Positions 45,337 through 54,572 of a DNA stretch of 64,000 nt are shown in pieces (positions within the stretch are counted from its first letter, which is position 1; the number at the start of each line of letters is the position of its first letter). The position numbers and the translations under genes were made by a program. The notes beneath the pieces are model-generated. The model saw nothing but the letters and a program-made list of their open reading frames with translations. It searched no databases and was not told the origin of the DNA. The DNA comes from Oceanospirillum sp047518265 (GTDB lineage Bacteria > Pseudomonadota > Gammaproteobacteria > Pseudomonadales > Halomonadaceae), in assembly GCA_047518265.1 (NCBI GenBank), contig JAKZRG010000005.1, positions 1 through 64,000 of the forward strand, given 5' to 3'.

Positions 45337-45441
45337 GGGCTGTTTAAGAATCTCTCAAAACGATCAATATCAGTTAAGGCTGCGGAGTGTACCGGATAAC
45401 AGATAACAACTTGATTAAAAAGTTCCGTTCTTAAGATAGTT

Positions 45442-45483
45442 AACCTCTATCTGTTGTTGGCTAGAGAAAAACAGATAGAGGTT
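45442..45483. terminator. 14-bp perfect inverted repeat after the MCP gene
   Basis: AACCTCTATCTGTT and AACAGATAGAGGTT enclose 14 bases, 35 bp after the minus-strand chemoreceptor stop. It has no strong T-run. It is a probable terminator of the MCP transcript, with a regulatory role for the His-rich gene as an alternative. Confidence 0.5.
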
Positions 45484-45517
45484 GCTGAGCTGAATACAGG
45501 GCTAGAGTGGCAAGGGG

Positions 45518-47674
45518 TTAATACCGGAAGCGGTTAATCTGTTTACTCAGCTGTTGGGCTAAGCCTGCCAGTTGATCACTGTGCTGGTTGGATTGTGCGG
45601 CATCTTCGGCCAGATGACCTGCAACGTCTCGAATGGAGGTGATATTACTGGAGATGGATTCAGATACCGTATGTTGCTGTTCCGATGCGCTGGCGATTTG
45701 CAGAGCCATATCATCAATCTTACCCATGGCCTCAACCACGGATGCTAGGCCTTGCGTGGCGCTCTCTGCGGTTTCGATACACTGTTGGGCGGTCTTTTCA
45801 CCCCGGTGCATGGCTTTTTCAGCATCCGATGAATACTGCTGTAAGGCGGCGATTAGCTGCTGAATATCTTCTGTGGACTTTTGTGTTTGTCCTGCCAGAT
45901 TACGTACCTCGTCGGCCACCACGGCAAAACCACGACCTGCTTCACCGGCTCGGGCCGCTTCAATGGCAGCATTCAGTGCCAATAGATTGGTTTGTTCGGA
46001 AACCCCCTGAATCACCTCAACAATCTGGTTAATATCCTGACTTTGTTGTGCCAGTTGTCCGATGACCCTCGCCGCTTCAGAGACATCCTCTGCCAGCGAG
46101 TGCACCATTTTTAGATTGGTATTTACATTGTCTTCACTACGAGTCACGGCGTTGCGGGCGTCTGTGGTCGCTTGGGCAGCACCGCTGGCATTATTGGAAA
46201 CATCCTGAGCATTGGCGGACATTTCGGTCACTGCTGCAGCGACCAGATCCAACTCTTCTCTCTGCTGTTGAATGCCTTTATGGGTATTGGTTGAGATCTG
46301 AGCGGTTTGATGGGAGGTCTGTTGCAGACTATCCACCTCTTTGGCCACATCTCGCACAATATCATGGGTCTTCTGAATAAATTGATCCAAACCTTGAGCT
46401 AACAAGCCCACCTCATCATTACGTTGTAAGGTAATACGTTGGGTCAGATCGCCTTCCTGTGAAGCCAGATTCAGTACTTGAGTGGTCACTTGATGCACAC
46501 TGTGACCTATGGCCTTAGCGTTAATGGCCACCACTAACAGGCCTGCAAATGCCACCAAACCACCGGCTAATAATTGACCCCATAAGCTGCTGCTAAAATC
46601 AGAATTCAGCTCATTACGGATCTCTGCCACGGCACTTAGGGCAACGGCCTCAGGTATATCAACAATTAAAGACCAGTTGGCGGATACTCCCTTAATATTA
46701 AGGGGTAGGTTGACTTGGAATAGGGCTTCGGATGGGCTTTGGCTGTTATTTCCTGCTGCGGAAATGCGAATCACTGAACCCGTTTTCTCCTGTCGGTTAA
46801 TCAGCTGTTTGGCTTCCTGACTTAACTGACCAATACGTTTAGCATTATTAGAATCTGCTGCCACAATGCCTCGCTCACTGAAGACACGAACGCGACCACT
46901 GCCCTGATAAAGTTCCTGATCCAGATTCTCGGCCAACTGTTGTAAAAAAGTCAGTTCGGTATCGACCCCGGCAATGGCAACCACTTGATTTTGATAATGG
47001 ATAGCGGTGGTTAATGAGGTGCCTAATATCTGTTTACCATGGGCTTCCCAGGTATAGGGTTCCACAATACAGCTCAGACCTGTTTCGAGAGGGCAGAAAT
47101 ACCATTCCGTTTGACGGGTACCAGTTTCTGTTAGGGCAGGATTGTAGATATCACTGGATTGAATCGGTTCTACCGCCACCGAGTTACCATCTCTGAACCA
47201 GTAGGGGGAAAATTGGCCTTTTTCATTGGAGTGGTTTGAGCTTGAGCCAGCTGAATTGGCTGATGTATTAAAGTTATCATCTGCGCCATCTACTTTATTA
47301 GGTTCCCAGACAATAAAAGCACCGGATAGGTTTTTATGTCGACTCAACATATCGCCAATTAAACCACTCACCGCCTCTCGCTGAACTAAGGCAGGGTTCT
47401 GGCTATTAAGGCCACTTTCCATTCCATCTGCTAAATGGCGGGCTAGCTGCATGCCTTCATTGAGCTGTTGCTCGATGATCCCGGCCTGACTGTGGGTTTT
47501 AGCCAGTAAGAGCTCTTCTACCAGCTCGGTAACCGTTGAGTCCAGCTGTCGGTTTACTTTCACATTTGTTTGATCTGCATACCAGAGGCTAACAAACATA
47601 ACGGCAACCACTGCCAGTAAAAGACTGCCTCCTGCAATCACTGCAATTTTTAGGGAGATAGAACGGCTAATCAT
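45518..47674 (-). CDS. Methyl-accepting chemotaxis protein with dCache sensor (paralogue)
   Basis: A 718-residue chemoreceptor with the layout helix (10-30), dCache_1 periplasmic domain, helix (about 365-385), HAMP and signalling domain (SEQTNLLALNAAIEAARAGE). The sensor shares G-Q-F-S-P-Y-W-F-R, E-W-Y-F-C-P-L-E-T and C-I-V-E-P-Y-T-W-E-A-H-G with the receptor at 21381-23474, so the two are paralogues with related ligands. The inserted Ser/Asn-rich loop before G-Q-F-S-P is specific to this copy. The C-terminus lacks the NWETF-type receptor-modification pentapeptide. Confidence 0.92.
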   Translation of the reverse strand: MISRSISLKIAVIAGGSLLLAVVAVMFVSLWYADQTNVKVNRQLDSTVTELVEELLLAKTHSQAGIIEQQLNEGMQLARHLADGMESGLNSQNPALVQREAVSGLIGDMLSRHKNLSGAFIVWEPNKVDGADDNFNTSANSAGSSSNHSNEKGQFSPYWFRDGNSVAVEPIQSSDIYNPALTETGTRQTEWYFCPLETGLSCIVEPYTWEAHGKQILGTSLTTAIHYQNQVVAIAGVDTELTFLQQLAENLDQELYQGSGRVRVFSERGIVAADSNNAKRIGQLSQEAKQLINRQEKTGSVIRISAAGNNSQSPSEALFQVNLPLNIKGVSANWSLIVDIPEAVALSAVAEIRNELNSDFSSSLWGQLLAGGLVAFAGLLVVAINAKAIGHSVHQVTTQVLNLASQEGDLTQRITLQRNDEVGLLAQGLDQFIQKTHDIVRDVAKEVDSLQQTSHQTAQISTNTHKGIQQQREELDLVAAAVTEMSANAQDVSNNASGAAQATTDARNAVTRSEDNVNTNLKMVHSLAEDVSEAARVIGQLAQQSQDINQIVEVIQGVSEQTNLLALNAAIEAARAGEAGRGFAVVADEVRNLAGQTQKSTEDIQQLIAALQQYSSDAEKAMHRGEKTAQQCIETAESATQGLASVVEAMGKIDDMALQIASASEQQHTVSESISSNITSIRDVAGHLAEDAAQSNQHSDQLAGLAQQLSKQINRFRY

Positions 47675-48371
47675 GGTGCTGAGGCCTTTTTGATCTGGGG
47701 GAAATCTGTAGAAAATATTTGTGCGGATTGCACTTATTATTAGAGCTTCTTTAAATCGTGCCTGAGTCCAGGGTTTTTAATCAATAGGTAAACACTAATG
47801 CTTACGACTGATTACTACTGGTTACTTTTTTATTGATAAGTATTTAACTCGTTACTACTGGTTACTTCTGTTTGTTGGGTTAATTTTGATCATTGCTAGT
47901 CTATTTATAATCCAGCTTTACTTTTAAATAAAGTCAGTATTAGCCTGTATTTTTTAATTGTATGATAAGGTTTTTTCTATGCAGGGGTGGAAGTGATAAA
48001 TTATTTCTATGCAGCGACTGAGCTGCGATTTATTGGGATTTGAAGCCTATGTTGCTAGTTTTGGCGTTATTTTAACCCTGTGTTTTAGGTCTTTATTGCT
48101 GTTTTAAATATTGATTAAAAAATAAAAATAACTCTTTATAAGAAATAATAATGTGGTTGATCTGTTTTTATTATTTTATTTAAGTTTGATTTTTCCTTCT
48201 TATATGTCTAGGCGTTTACGAATTAACTGTCTGAATAAATGTATAGCGTTTTAATATTTCGGGTTGGGTAGTCAAATCTTATGCCGGTGTTTTAACGTGA
48301 TACTAAATAAGCGCCGGTTATTTGTTAATTGAATTGCTTTGCCCTTAAATTACTATAATAAGGAAAATAAA
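47675..48371. other. Long AT-rich intergenic region upstream of the porin gene
   Basis: About 700 bases without a supported gene. It contains the promoter region of the MCP gene, a 16-bp direct repeat pair (47812-47867) and a very AT-rich tract (47880-48350) ahead of the porin start. A small RNA or long leader is possible but cannot be shown by eye. Confidence 0.45.
47812..47867. repeat. 16-bp direct repeat pair
   Basis: TTACTACTGGTTACTT occurs exactly at 47812-47827 and 47852-47867, 40 bp apart start to start, which is close to four helical turns. The spacing suits two regulator molecules on one DNA face. Confidence 0.6.
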
Positions 48372-49064
48372 ATGAAAATGACCTGGTTAGCTCCAGCTAT
48401 TCTTTTAGGCTCTATTGCCAGCACTGCTCAAGCGGTTGAAGTCTCTGGTACCGTCACTTTTACCAGTGATTATCGTTTCCACGGTATCTCTCAAACCGGC
48501 GGTGATGCCGCACTTCAGGGTAGCCTTGATGCGGGTTTTGATAACGGTGTCTATATTGGTGCCTGGGGAAGTAACCTTGATTTTGGCGATGATGCCAATC
48601 TAGAGGTGGATTATTACATCGGTCATGCAGGCAGCCTGACAGATGAGCTGGAATATGCAGCGACTCTGTATTATTTCCAGTATGTGGGTTATGACGCGGC
48701 GGATATCGATTTTGCTGAAGTTGATCTACAACTGTTCTACAAGGGTGCGACACTGACCTACGCCATGGCACCGGATTATGTTAACAGCGATGAAGATGGC
48801 CAGTATCTGGCGCTGGATTACAGTATGGGCGTTACCGAGCAAGTGAGTCTGGATCTGCATGCCGGTCATAGTTTTGGTAACTACTGGGACAAGTTTGATA
48901 TCGGTGACTACAGTGATTTCTCTGTTGGTGTATCGGGCAGCGCAGCAGGTTTAGATTTGTCAGCCGCTTACCTGTTCAACAGCATCGATTCTGATATGGA
49001 AGTGGATAGCGGCCTATTCCGTAATGACAGCACGCTTCTATTAACCGTTTCCCGCTCCCTATAA
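48372..49064 (+). CDS. TorF-family putative outer-membrane porin
   Basis: A 230-residue protein with a signal peptide (cleavage AQA-V). The mature part is alternating beta strands ending S-R-S-L, with the family start V-S-G-T-V-T-F-T-S-D-Y-R-F-H-G-I-S-Q-T. This matches the TorF (TIGR02001) putative porins, common in marine gammaproteobacteria and often one of the more abundant outer-membrane proteins. The mature chain is very acidic. ATG 48372 has AAGGA upstream. A long AT-rich leader precedes it and a strong terminator follows. Confidence 0.88.
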   Translation: MKMTWLAPAILLGSIASTAQAVEVSGTVTFTSDYRFHGISQTGGDAALQGSLDAGFDNGVYIGAWGSNLDFGDDANLEVDYYIGHAGSLTDELEYAATLYYFQYVGYDAADIDFAEVDLQLFYKGATLTYAMAPDYVNSDEDGQYLALDYSMGVTEQVSLDLHAGHSFGNYWDKFDIGDYSDFSVGVSGSAAGLDLSAAYLFNSIDSDMEVDSGLFRNDSTLLLTVSRSL

Positions 49065-49112
49065 CTTTCTCTATCGAGTACTCAATGCACTAGATCTTTG
49101 TTTCAATCGCAG

Positions 49113-49145
49113 TGCCAACCGGTTTGTTACCGGTTGGCATTTTAT
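49113..49145. terminator. Terminator after the porin gene
   Basis: TGCCAACCGG / CCGGTTGGCA perfect stem with a 7-base loop, followed by TTTTATT. It lies between the porin and the convergent HisD-like gene. Confidence 0.85.
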
Positions 49146-49156
49146 TACGTTAAAAC

Positions 49157-50479
49157 CTACTTTAAATACCGTTTACGCTTCTCTGAAACCGCCGCCGCAT
49201 GAGCATCAAATCCCTCATAAGTGGCTAAGCGTTCCGCTTGTTTAGCCAGCTCTGGATAACCGCTTTCGGTCACATAAGCCACAGACATAAACTTCATAAA
49301 ATCATGCACCGATAAAGGGGATACCGTTGCTGCTGCGCCAGAGGTGGGCAATACGGCATTACAACCCAAAACAAAGTTACCTAGGGTGCTTGGGGAGTGT
49401 GGGCCTAATAAGACTTCACCGGCATTTTTGATCTCACCTAGATACTGCCAAGGTTCCTGACTCAGGATCTGCAAATGTTCCGGGGCATAATCATTAATAA
49501 AATCAAAAGCGCTGGCACGATCTTTCGCCAAAATAATACCGCCCATAGGGCCACATAATACCGTGCTGGAATAATCCACTCTGAGCTCGCTCATCTCTGC
49601 CCAATGTTCAGGAAGTGCCTTGATTGCGGCGTCGGCTACTTCTTGTGAGGTTGTTACCAGATAAGCAGAGGAGTCAGGCCCATGTTCCGCCTCAATTAAC
49701 AGATCCATAGCTGCTAGAGCGCCATCAACACTGCTATCGGCAAAGACAATGGATTCGGAAGGGCCTGCAGGGATACCAGGATCTAAGCGATCAGACAGCA
49801 AGCGCTTAGCCGCGACCATCCAAGGACTGCCCGGGCCAACAATCTTGCTACAACGAGGTAGGGTATCTGTGCCATAGGCTACGGCAGCCACAGCCTGAGC
49901 CCCGCCACATTTATACACCTCGGTAATACCTGCTTCCTTGGCGGCCACCAATGTTGCCGCATCGACACTGCCATCTGGCCCCGGTGGGGTAACAATAATG
50001 GCACGTTCGACTCCAGCGACAACCGCAGGAATAGCATTCATTAATACAACAGAAGGGAAGGAACCCTTGCCTCTGGGCACGTAGCAGGCCACGGATGGAA
50101 TTGGTAGGAAGCGTTCACCCACAAAGGCACCGGAACGTATCTCTTGCAGGGTCATTTCGCCAGGTTTTTGAGCTTCATGGTAGCGACGAATATTATCAGC
50201 GGCATAGCGGATGGCTTCATGGGTTTCCTCATCAACCTGCTCTGCGGCTAGGATAAATTCGGCCTCTGTTACCTTCAACTGTTCAATATTTAGCTGGGCA
50301 CCATCAAAGCGTGCCGTGTACTCCACCAAGGCGGCATCACCTTGTTCTTTCACCTGTTGAATAATCGGTGCAACCTGAGCCGTATAATCGGATAGATCCG
50401 ACTCGGTACGTTGCAGTAATTGTTCTCTTTCGGTATTGGAAATCTGATCTAAAGACCAGACGCTGATGTTTTGGCTCAT
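49157..50479 (-). CDS. HisD-family dehydrogenase, likely catabolic (HpsN-like)
   Basis: A 440-residue member of the histidinol-dehydrogenase family outside any his operon. The fold motifs are present: S-V-V-L-M-N-A-I-P-A-V-V-A-G-V, C-G-G-A-Q-A-V-A-A-V-A-Y-G-T and the catalytic pair in Y-A-P-E334-H335. Two zinc ligands of true HisD are changed: Gln of QAEH is Glu (E263-A-E-H266) and Asp of GDY is Asn (N368), while the last His is kept (H427). G-P-G-S replaces G-P-G-N. These features fit catabolic paralogues such as HpsN, which oxidises sulfopropanediol in marine bacteria. The true substrate is not proven. A LysR gene lies directly upstream on the same strand. Confidence 0.8.
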   Translation of the reverse strand: MSQNISVWSLDQISNTEREQLLQRTESDLSDYTAQVAPIIQQVKEQGDAALVEYTARFDGAQLNIEQLKVTEAEFILAAEQVDEETHEAIRYAADNIRRYHEAQKPGEMTLQEIRSGAFVGERFLPIPSVACYVPRGKGSFPSVVLMNAIPAVVAGVERAIIVTPPGPDGSVDAATLVAAKEAGITEVYKCGGAQAVAAVAYGTDTLPRCSKIVGPGSPWMVAAKRLLSDRLDPGIPAGPSESIVFADSSVDGALAAMDLLIEAEHGPDSSAYLVTTSQEVADAAIKALPEHWAEMSELRVDYSSTVLCGPMGGIILAKDRASAFDFINDYAPEHLQILSQEPWQYLGEIKNAGEVLLGPHSPSTLGNFVLGCNAVLPTSGAAATVSPLSVHDFMKFMSVAYVTESGYPELAKQAERLATYEGFDAHAAAVSEKRKRYLK

Positions 50480-50568
50480 GTTTCTTGCCTCATATCTTTT
50501 GTCTTATGACAATTTTATTTAGGGTTTTAAGGTTTCTTGGGGAGCGTTTTTTTAAGGACTGAACAAGG

Positions 50569-51468
50569 CTATAAAAGCTGTTCTCGCCACTGGCTTTGCT
50601 GTAATCGATGGGTAAACCATTCCAGTGCCTTGCCACGACTGGAACGTCGCCAGCAGGCAGAGAGTTCGATGGTAAAGGTGTGATTCTCAATATCCCGTAT
50701 GACCAACTGATCGGAAGCCAGTTGCTCTTCGATAAAGTAGAGGGGCATATAACCCACGGCCAGGCCGCACATCAGGGCTTCACGTTGGGCAAAAAGATCC
50801 GGTACGGTGAGCTGATCACAGCCCTTCACCCGACTGTTTTTATCCGGTTGTAGTAAGCGACTACTATCGCCAGAATCCACCAAACGATATTGTTGCACCT
50901 GTTCTAAGGTGATGGGGCCTATAACCTGTGCCAGTGGGTGATTGGCAGCCATAACAAATACCAGTTCCCGTTGACCGATGGAGACATGATGTACATCCAC
51001 TTCATGGGGTGGGCGCCCACTAGCCCCCAGTACTATATCGGCGCGTTTGTCATATAAGGCATCCCAGGTACCTGTGTAGACCTCTCGGCTAATACAGATA
51101 CGGGTGCCACTGTTCAGCTCATAAAAGTCACTGACCCACTGATATAAGACATCGCTGCGTAACATATTGGTAAAGGCGATGCGGAGTTCCGATTCCCAGC
51201 CTTCGGCAACCTTGTGTACCTGAGCATAGAGGCTTTCGTGCAGGCGCAGGATCTCCCGGCCATAGTCCACTGCCGCTTCTCCAGCAGTGGTTAACTTAAC
51301 CCGATAGCTTTGCCGGTCCAGCAGGGCTTCACCTAGCTCCTGCTCCAGTTGGCGCACGGCATAACTGACACTGGAGACGGTAATACCCTGCTCAACGGCA
51401 GCAGCGGACAGGCTGCCGCAACGTTGAATGGCAATTAAGGTGTTGAGGTATTCAGCTTTCAGTGACAT
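50569..51468 (-). CDS. LysR-family regulator upstream of the HisD-like gene
   Basis: A 299-residue LysR regulator. The DNA-binding helix-turn-helix (GSLSAAAVEQGITVSSVSYA) occupies residues 15-50. The effector domain begins near 90 (E-L-R-I-A-F-T-N). It is in line with the HisD-like gene (89-bp gap) and divergent from the EamA exporter (160-bp gap), so it can control both. The effector is unknown; a substrate of the HisD-like enzyme is the natural guess. Confidence 0.85.
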   Translation of the reverse strand: MSLKAEYLNTLIAIQRCGSLSAAAVEQGITVSSVSYAVRQLEQELGEALLDRQSYRVKLTTAGEAAVDYGREILRLHESLYAQVHKVAEGWESELRIAFTNMLRSDVLYQWVSDFYELNSGTRICISREVYTGTWDALYDKRADIVLGASGRPPHEVDVHHVSIGQRELVFVMAANHPLAQVIGPITLEQVQQYRLVDSGDSSRLLQPDKNSRVKGCDQLTVPDLFAQREALMCGLAVGYMPLYFIEEQLASDQLVIRDIENHTFTIELSACWRRSSRGKALEWFTHRLQQSQWREQLL

Positions 51469-51627
51469 CTGATAAAAATCCGAAAGTGTTGTTCAAAGTC
51501 TTTGGGTTATCTTTGGTCAATGGCATTTATAAAATGACCGCCTGTTTCGCACTTTATTATTTGCTAAAAAATAAGTTCTTTATTGCTTGGCAGCGGGTGC
51601 TCTTATTACTTCGCCGTAGGTCTTTTT

Positions 51628-52656
51628 ATGAGTAGCTTAAGCGTGTCAAACACAGGCCCAGGTGGCGATATTTCTGAATCAACCTCTTCTGGGTTAGAGT
51701 TAAATCACAGGTCTGGCACCGATCGTCACAGCACGGGTAATAACAGCCTGATTGGTAGTACTAATCTCCTGATCGCTGCTATTGCCTGGGGCGGTATGTA
51801 TGGCGTCTCTCAAATCGCCCTGCAATACCTCGATCCTTACTCCATGACCAGTATTCGCTATGGTCTGGGTGCCTTGTTGTTCTGTTTATTACTCTGGTTC
51901 CGAGAGGGTTGGTCGTCTTTTAATTATGATGGTCAGTTCTTTAAGCTTTGGTTGTACGGTTCCTGTGGTTTTTGTGGTTTCAGTATCTTGTTATTTCACG
52001 GCCTTAAATATGCTCCTGCAGAACACGGTGCGGTGATCGCATCATTAATGCCCTTGATTAGCGCGCTTATTAGCTGGCTGACACAGGGACATCGACCGGG
52101 TAAAACCACCTTAGCCTGTACGCTTATTGCCATTGCTGGAGTTGTATTGGTGATCTCCCGTGGCGAGGTGGCTAACTTGCTGCAGCTGGAAGCCATTAAA
52201 GGAGATCTTATGATCATCTTGGGCGTAACCTGTTGGGTGATCTTTTCTATGGGTTTGAGTAGCCTGCCAACTTGGAGCTCCAGTCGTTACACAGCGCTGG
52301 CTTGTTGTGCCGGGCTGCTCACCATCTTGCTTGCTAATTCTGTGGCTATCCTCGTCGGTGTATCGAATATACCGACCTATGGGGATCTCTCTCCGGTACT
52401 ATTTGAACTGAGCTATTTGGTTCTGGCTGCCGGTGTATTAGCGGTATCCTGCTGGTCCAGCGGTGTTTCCCGTATGGGCGCCATTAACTCTTTGCTATTT
52501 ATGAATATGATTCCGGTATCCGCCTTTATCATCAGCTTTCTGCAAGGGCGCAACATAGATCCTATGGAGGTTTATGGCATGTCCTTGGTGATAGTTGCCC
52601 TGCTGGCTAATAATATTGTGCCGCGTATTCAGCCTATTAAACGGTCATGCATATAG
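51628..52656 (+). CDS. EamA/DMT-family permease
   Basis: A 342-residue protein. A hydrophilic Ser/Gly-rich N-terminal extension of about 45 residues is followed by ten membrane helices in two EamA repeats (LIAAIAWGGMYGVSQIALQY; later A-E-H-G-A-V-I-A-S-L-M-P-L-I-S-A). Such transporters export amino acids or metabolites. ATG 51628 is used; the earlier TTG frame has no ribosome-binding site. It is divergent from the LysR/HisD-like pair, so it may export a product or toxic intermediate of that pathway. Confidence 0.82.
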   Translation: MSSLSVSNTGPGGDISESTSSGLELNHRSGTDRHSTGNNSLIGSTNLLIAAIAWGGMYGVSQIALQYLDPYSMTSIRYGLGALLFCLLLWFREGWSSFNYDGQFFKLWLYGSCGFCGFSILLFHGLKYAPAEHGAVIASLMPLISALISWLTQGHRPGKTTLACTLIAIAGVVLVISRGEVANLLQLEAIKGDLMIILGVTCWVIFSMGLSSLPTWSSSRYTALACCAGLLTILLANSVAILVGVSNIPTYGDLSPVLFELSYLVLAAGVLAVSCWSSGVSRMGAINSLLFMNMIPVSAFIISFLQGRNIDPMEVYGMSLVIVALLANNIVPRIQPIKRSCI

Positions 52657-52747
52657 TCTGAAAGATTCTGGATTGTCCCTGCCACTAGGGTTTTAGGCCG
52701 AGGAAGAGCCGTGACGAACACCTCAGATTAAAACCATTAGGGCGGGA

Positions 52748-52781
52748 CAGATGAAAAGCGATCCCCATCATTTTTCATCTG
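52748..52781. terminator. Inverted repeat between EamA and aldehyde dehydrogenase genes
   Basis: CAGATGAAAA / TTTTCATCTG perfect 10-bp stem with a 14-base loop, between convergent genes. The A and T tracts sit inside the stem, so terminator function is only likely. Confidence 0.45.
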
Positions 52782-52820
52782 CCGTGGCAGAGACGTTAAA
52801 CAGTCAAAGGCCTATCAGTC

Positions 52821-54305
52821 TTACCCCAGTTTGATCCAGGTGGTTTTTAACTGGGTAAACTTATCCAGGGCATGCAAAGACAGATCACGACCAAAACCGG
52901 ATTGCTTGTAGCCACCAAATGGGGTGCTAAAGTCCAGAGCATCCATGGTGTTCACAGATACGGTACCGGCCTTTAGTTTACGGGCCACACGGTGTGCGCG
53001 GTTCAGATTGGTTGTCCATAGGGATGCCGCTAGGCCATAGATAGAATCATTGGCGATAGCAATGGCTTCGGCCTCTGTTTCAAAGGTTAGCAGTGCGGCC
53101 ACTGGGCCAAAGACTTCATCCCGAGCGATAGACATCTCAGGGGTCACATTGTCGAAAATAGTGGGTGCAACAACGGCGGTATTTGTATCACCTTCACCCC
53201 CTGTGATCAGTTTGGCGCCTTCTTCTACGGCTTTGCTGATGCATTGGCGAACATTGGTCGCGTGGTTATGATCGATCAGCGCACCCACTTGAGTACCGGC
53301 TTCCAGAGGATCACCTACTTGCATGGAGCGAGCTTTGGCCAGGAATTTTTCTACAAACAGATCTTTCACACTGCTTTCGATCAGAATACGAGAGTTAGCG
53401 GAACACACTTCACCCTGATTAAAGAAAATGCCCATGGCAGCGTGTTCAATGGCAGCATCCAGATCACAATCCGCAAAGATCAGGTTGGGGCTTTTACCAC
53501 CGGTTTCCGGCCAAACCTGCTTCATATTGGATTGGGCTGAATAACCCATAAATAACTTACCCACAGCGGTGGAACCGGTAAAGGCCAGACAATCCACATC
53601 ATTGTGCAGGCCCAATGCCTTGCCTACGATATGACCGTGACCGGTCACGACGTTTAAAACACCGTCGGGCAGACCGGCTTCTTTAGCCAGTTCCGCCAAA
53701 CGCAGAGCGGTCAGAGGGGATTGCTCAGCAGGTTTCAGTACCACAGAGTTACCACTGATCAGTGCCGGTGCCAGTTTCCAGGCGGCAATATCCAGTGGGA
53801 AGTTCCAGGGCACAACTGCAGCCACAACACCGACGGGTTCTCGGGTGATGGTGGCAATATTATTACCATCTGTTGGTGCCACTTCGCCGTATAGCTTATC
53901 GATGGCTTCACCGTACCACTCGAAACAGGCCGCAGAGCCTGGGATATCGATATTCAATGCATCCTGAATCGGTTTACCCACGTTCAGGCTTTCTAACAGG
54001 GCCAGTTCTTCGGTGTTATCACGAATCAACTCAGCCAGTTTTTTCAGTACGGCTTTACGTTCCGCAGGTGCTGCATCAGCCCAGATACCCGAGTCAAAGC
54101 TATTGCGGGCAGCGGCGACAGCGGTATCGACATCCTCAGCACTACAGGCGGCTGTTTTAGCCAGCAACTCACCGGTTGCAGGGTTGATGGTATCGTAGGT
54201 GTCGTTATCACTGGCATCAACAAACACGCCATTTATAAAGGCTTGAGTTTTCAGTTGGGTGTCTTGTTGTTTCTGTAACCAGTAGTTTTTGTTTTGTTCA
54301 GTCAT
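52821..54305 (-). CDS. Aldehyde dehydrogenase, PuuC-like
   Basis: A 494-residue NAD(P)+-dependent aldehyde dehydrogenase. It has PWNFPLDIAAWKLAPAL, AFTGSTAVGKL, the general-base Glu in W-P-E-T-G-G-K-S-P, and the catalytic Cys in F-F-N-Q-G-E-V-C-S-A-N. The N-terminal Y-W-L-Q-K-Q and the C-terminal H-A-L-D-K-F-T-Q-L-K-T-T-W-I resemble E. coli PuuC, which oxidises gamma-glutamyl-gamma-aminobutyraldehyde in putrescine breakdown. No other puu gene is nearby, so the substrate is open among amino-aldehydes. A sharp palindrome lies 40 bp upstream of the start. Confidence 0.88.
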   Translation of the reverse strand: MTEQNKNYWLQKQQDTQLKTQAFINGVFVDASDNDTYDTINPATGELLAKTAACSAEDVDTAVAAARNSFDSGIWADAAPAERKAVLKKLAELIRDNTEELALLESLNVGKPIQDALNIDIPGSAACFEWYGEAIDKLYGEVAPTDGNNIATITREPVGVVAAVVPWNFPLDIAAWKLAPALISGNSVVLKPAEQSPLTALRLAELAKEAGLPDGVLNVVTGHGHIVGKALGLHNDVDCLAFTGSTAVGKLFMGYSAQSNMKQVWPETGGKSPNLIFADCDLDAAIEHAAMGIFFNQGEVCSANSRILIESSVKDLFVEKFLAKARSMQVGDPLEAGTQVGALIDHNHATNVRQCISKAVEEGAKLITGGEGDTNTAVVAPTIFDNVTPEMSIARDEVFGPVAALLTFETEAEAIAIANDSIYGLAASLWTTNLNRAHRVARKLKAGTVSVNTMDALDFSTPFGGYKQSGFGRDLSLHALDKFTQLKTTWIKLG

Positions 54306-54344
54306 TTTTTTCTCGAAGAGGGTCAGCAGAAGATTGTGGTAACG

Positions 54345-54365
54345 CTTCGAACAAGTTGTTCGAAG
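54345..54365. promoter_or_regulatory. 21-bp palindromic operator before the aldehyde dehydrogenase gene
   Basis: CTTCGAACAA and TTGTTCGAAG are exact complements around one G, centred 50 bp upstream of the gene's start on the minus strand. Short spacer and perfect symmetry are typical of a dimeric repressor operator. Confidence 0.6.
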
Positions 54366-54572
54366 TTTTCATAGGTTCAGACTAGAAAGTGTCGTGGTAT
54401 TTGTAAAATATTATTATTTTGATCCTTGTATCTGTTTTTTTGATGCAGGACTGCTTATTAAGAGTGGTTAATTTAATGGGAGGCTTTCGAAGGGAAGGAA
54501 GGCTGGAGGTAGAAAAGGGTTAGAGAAAAAACAGTGCAGAAATATGGACAAATACTGAATAGGCCGGAAGTG

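Noticed and set aside
47812..47867. CRISPR array
   Set aside because: Only two 16-bp repeats and one interval are present, with no cas gene in the window.
49157..50479. True histidine-biosynthetic hisD
   Set aside because: Two zinc-ligand positions are changed and no his gene is adjacent, so a catabolic paralogue is more likely.
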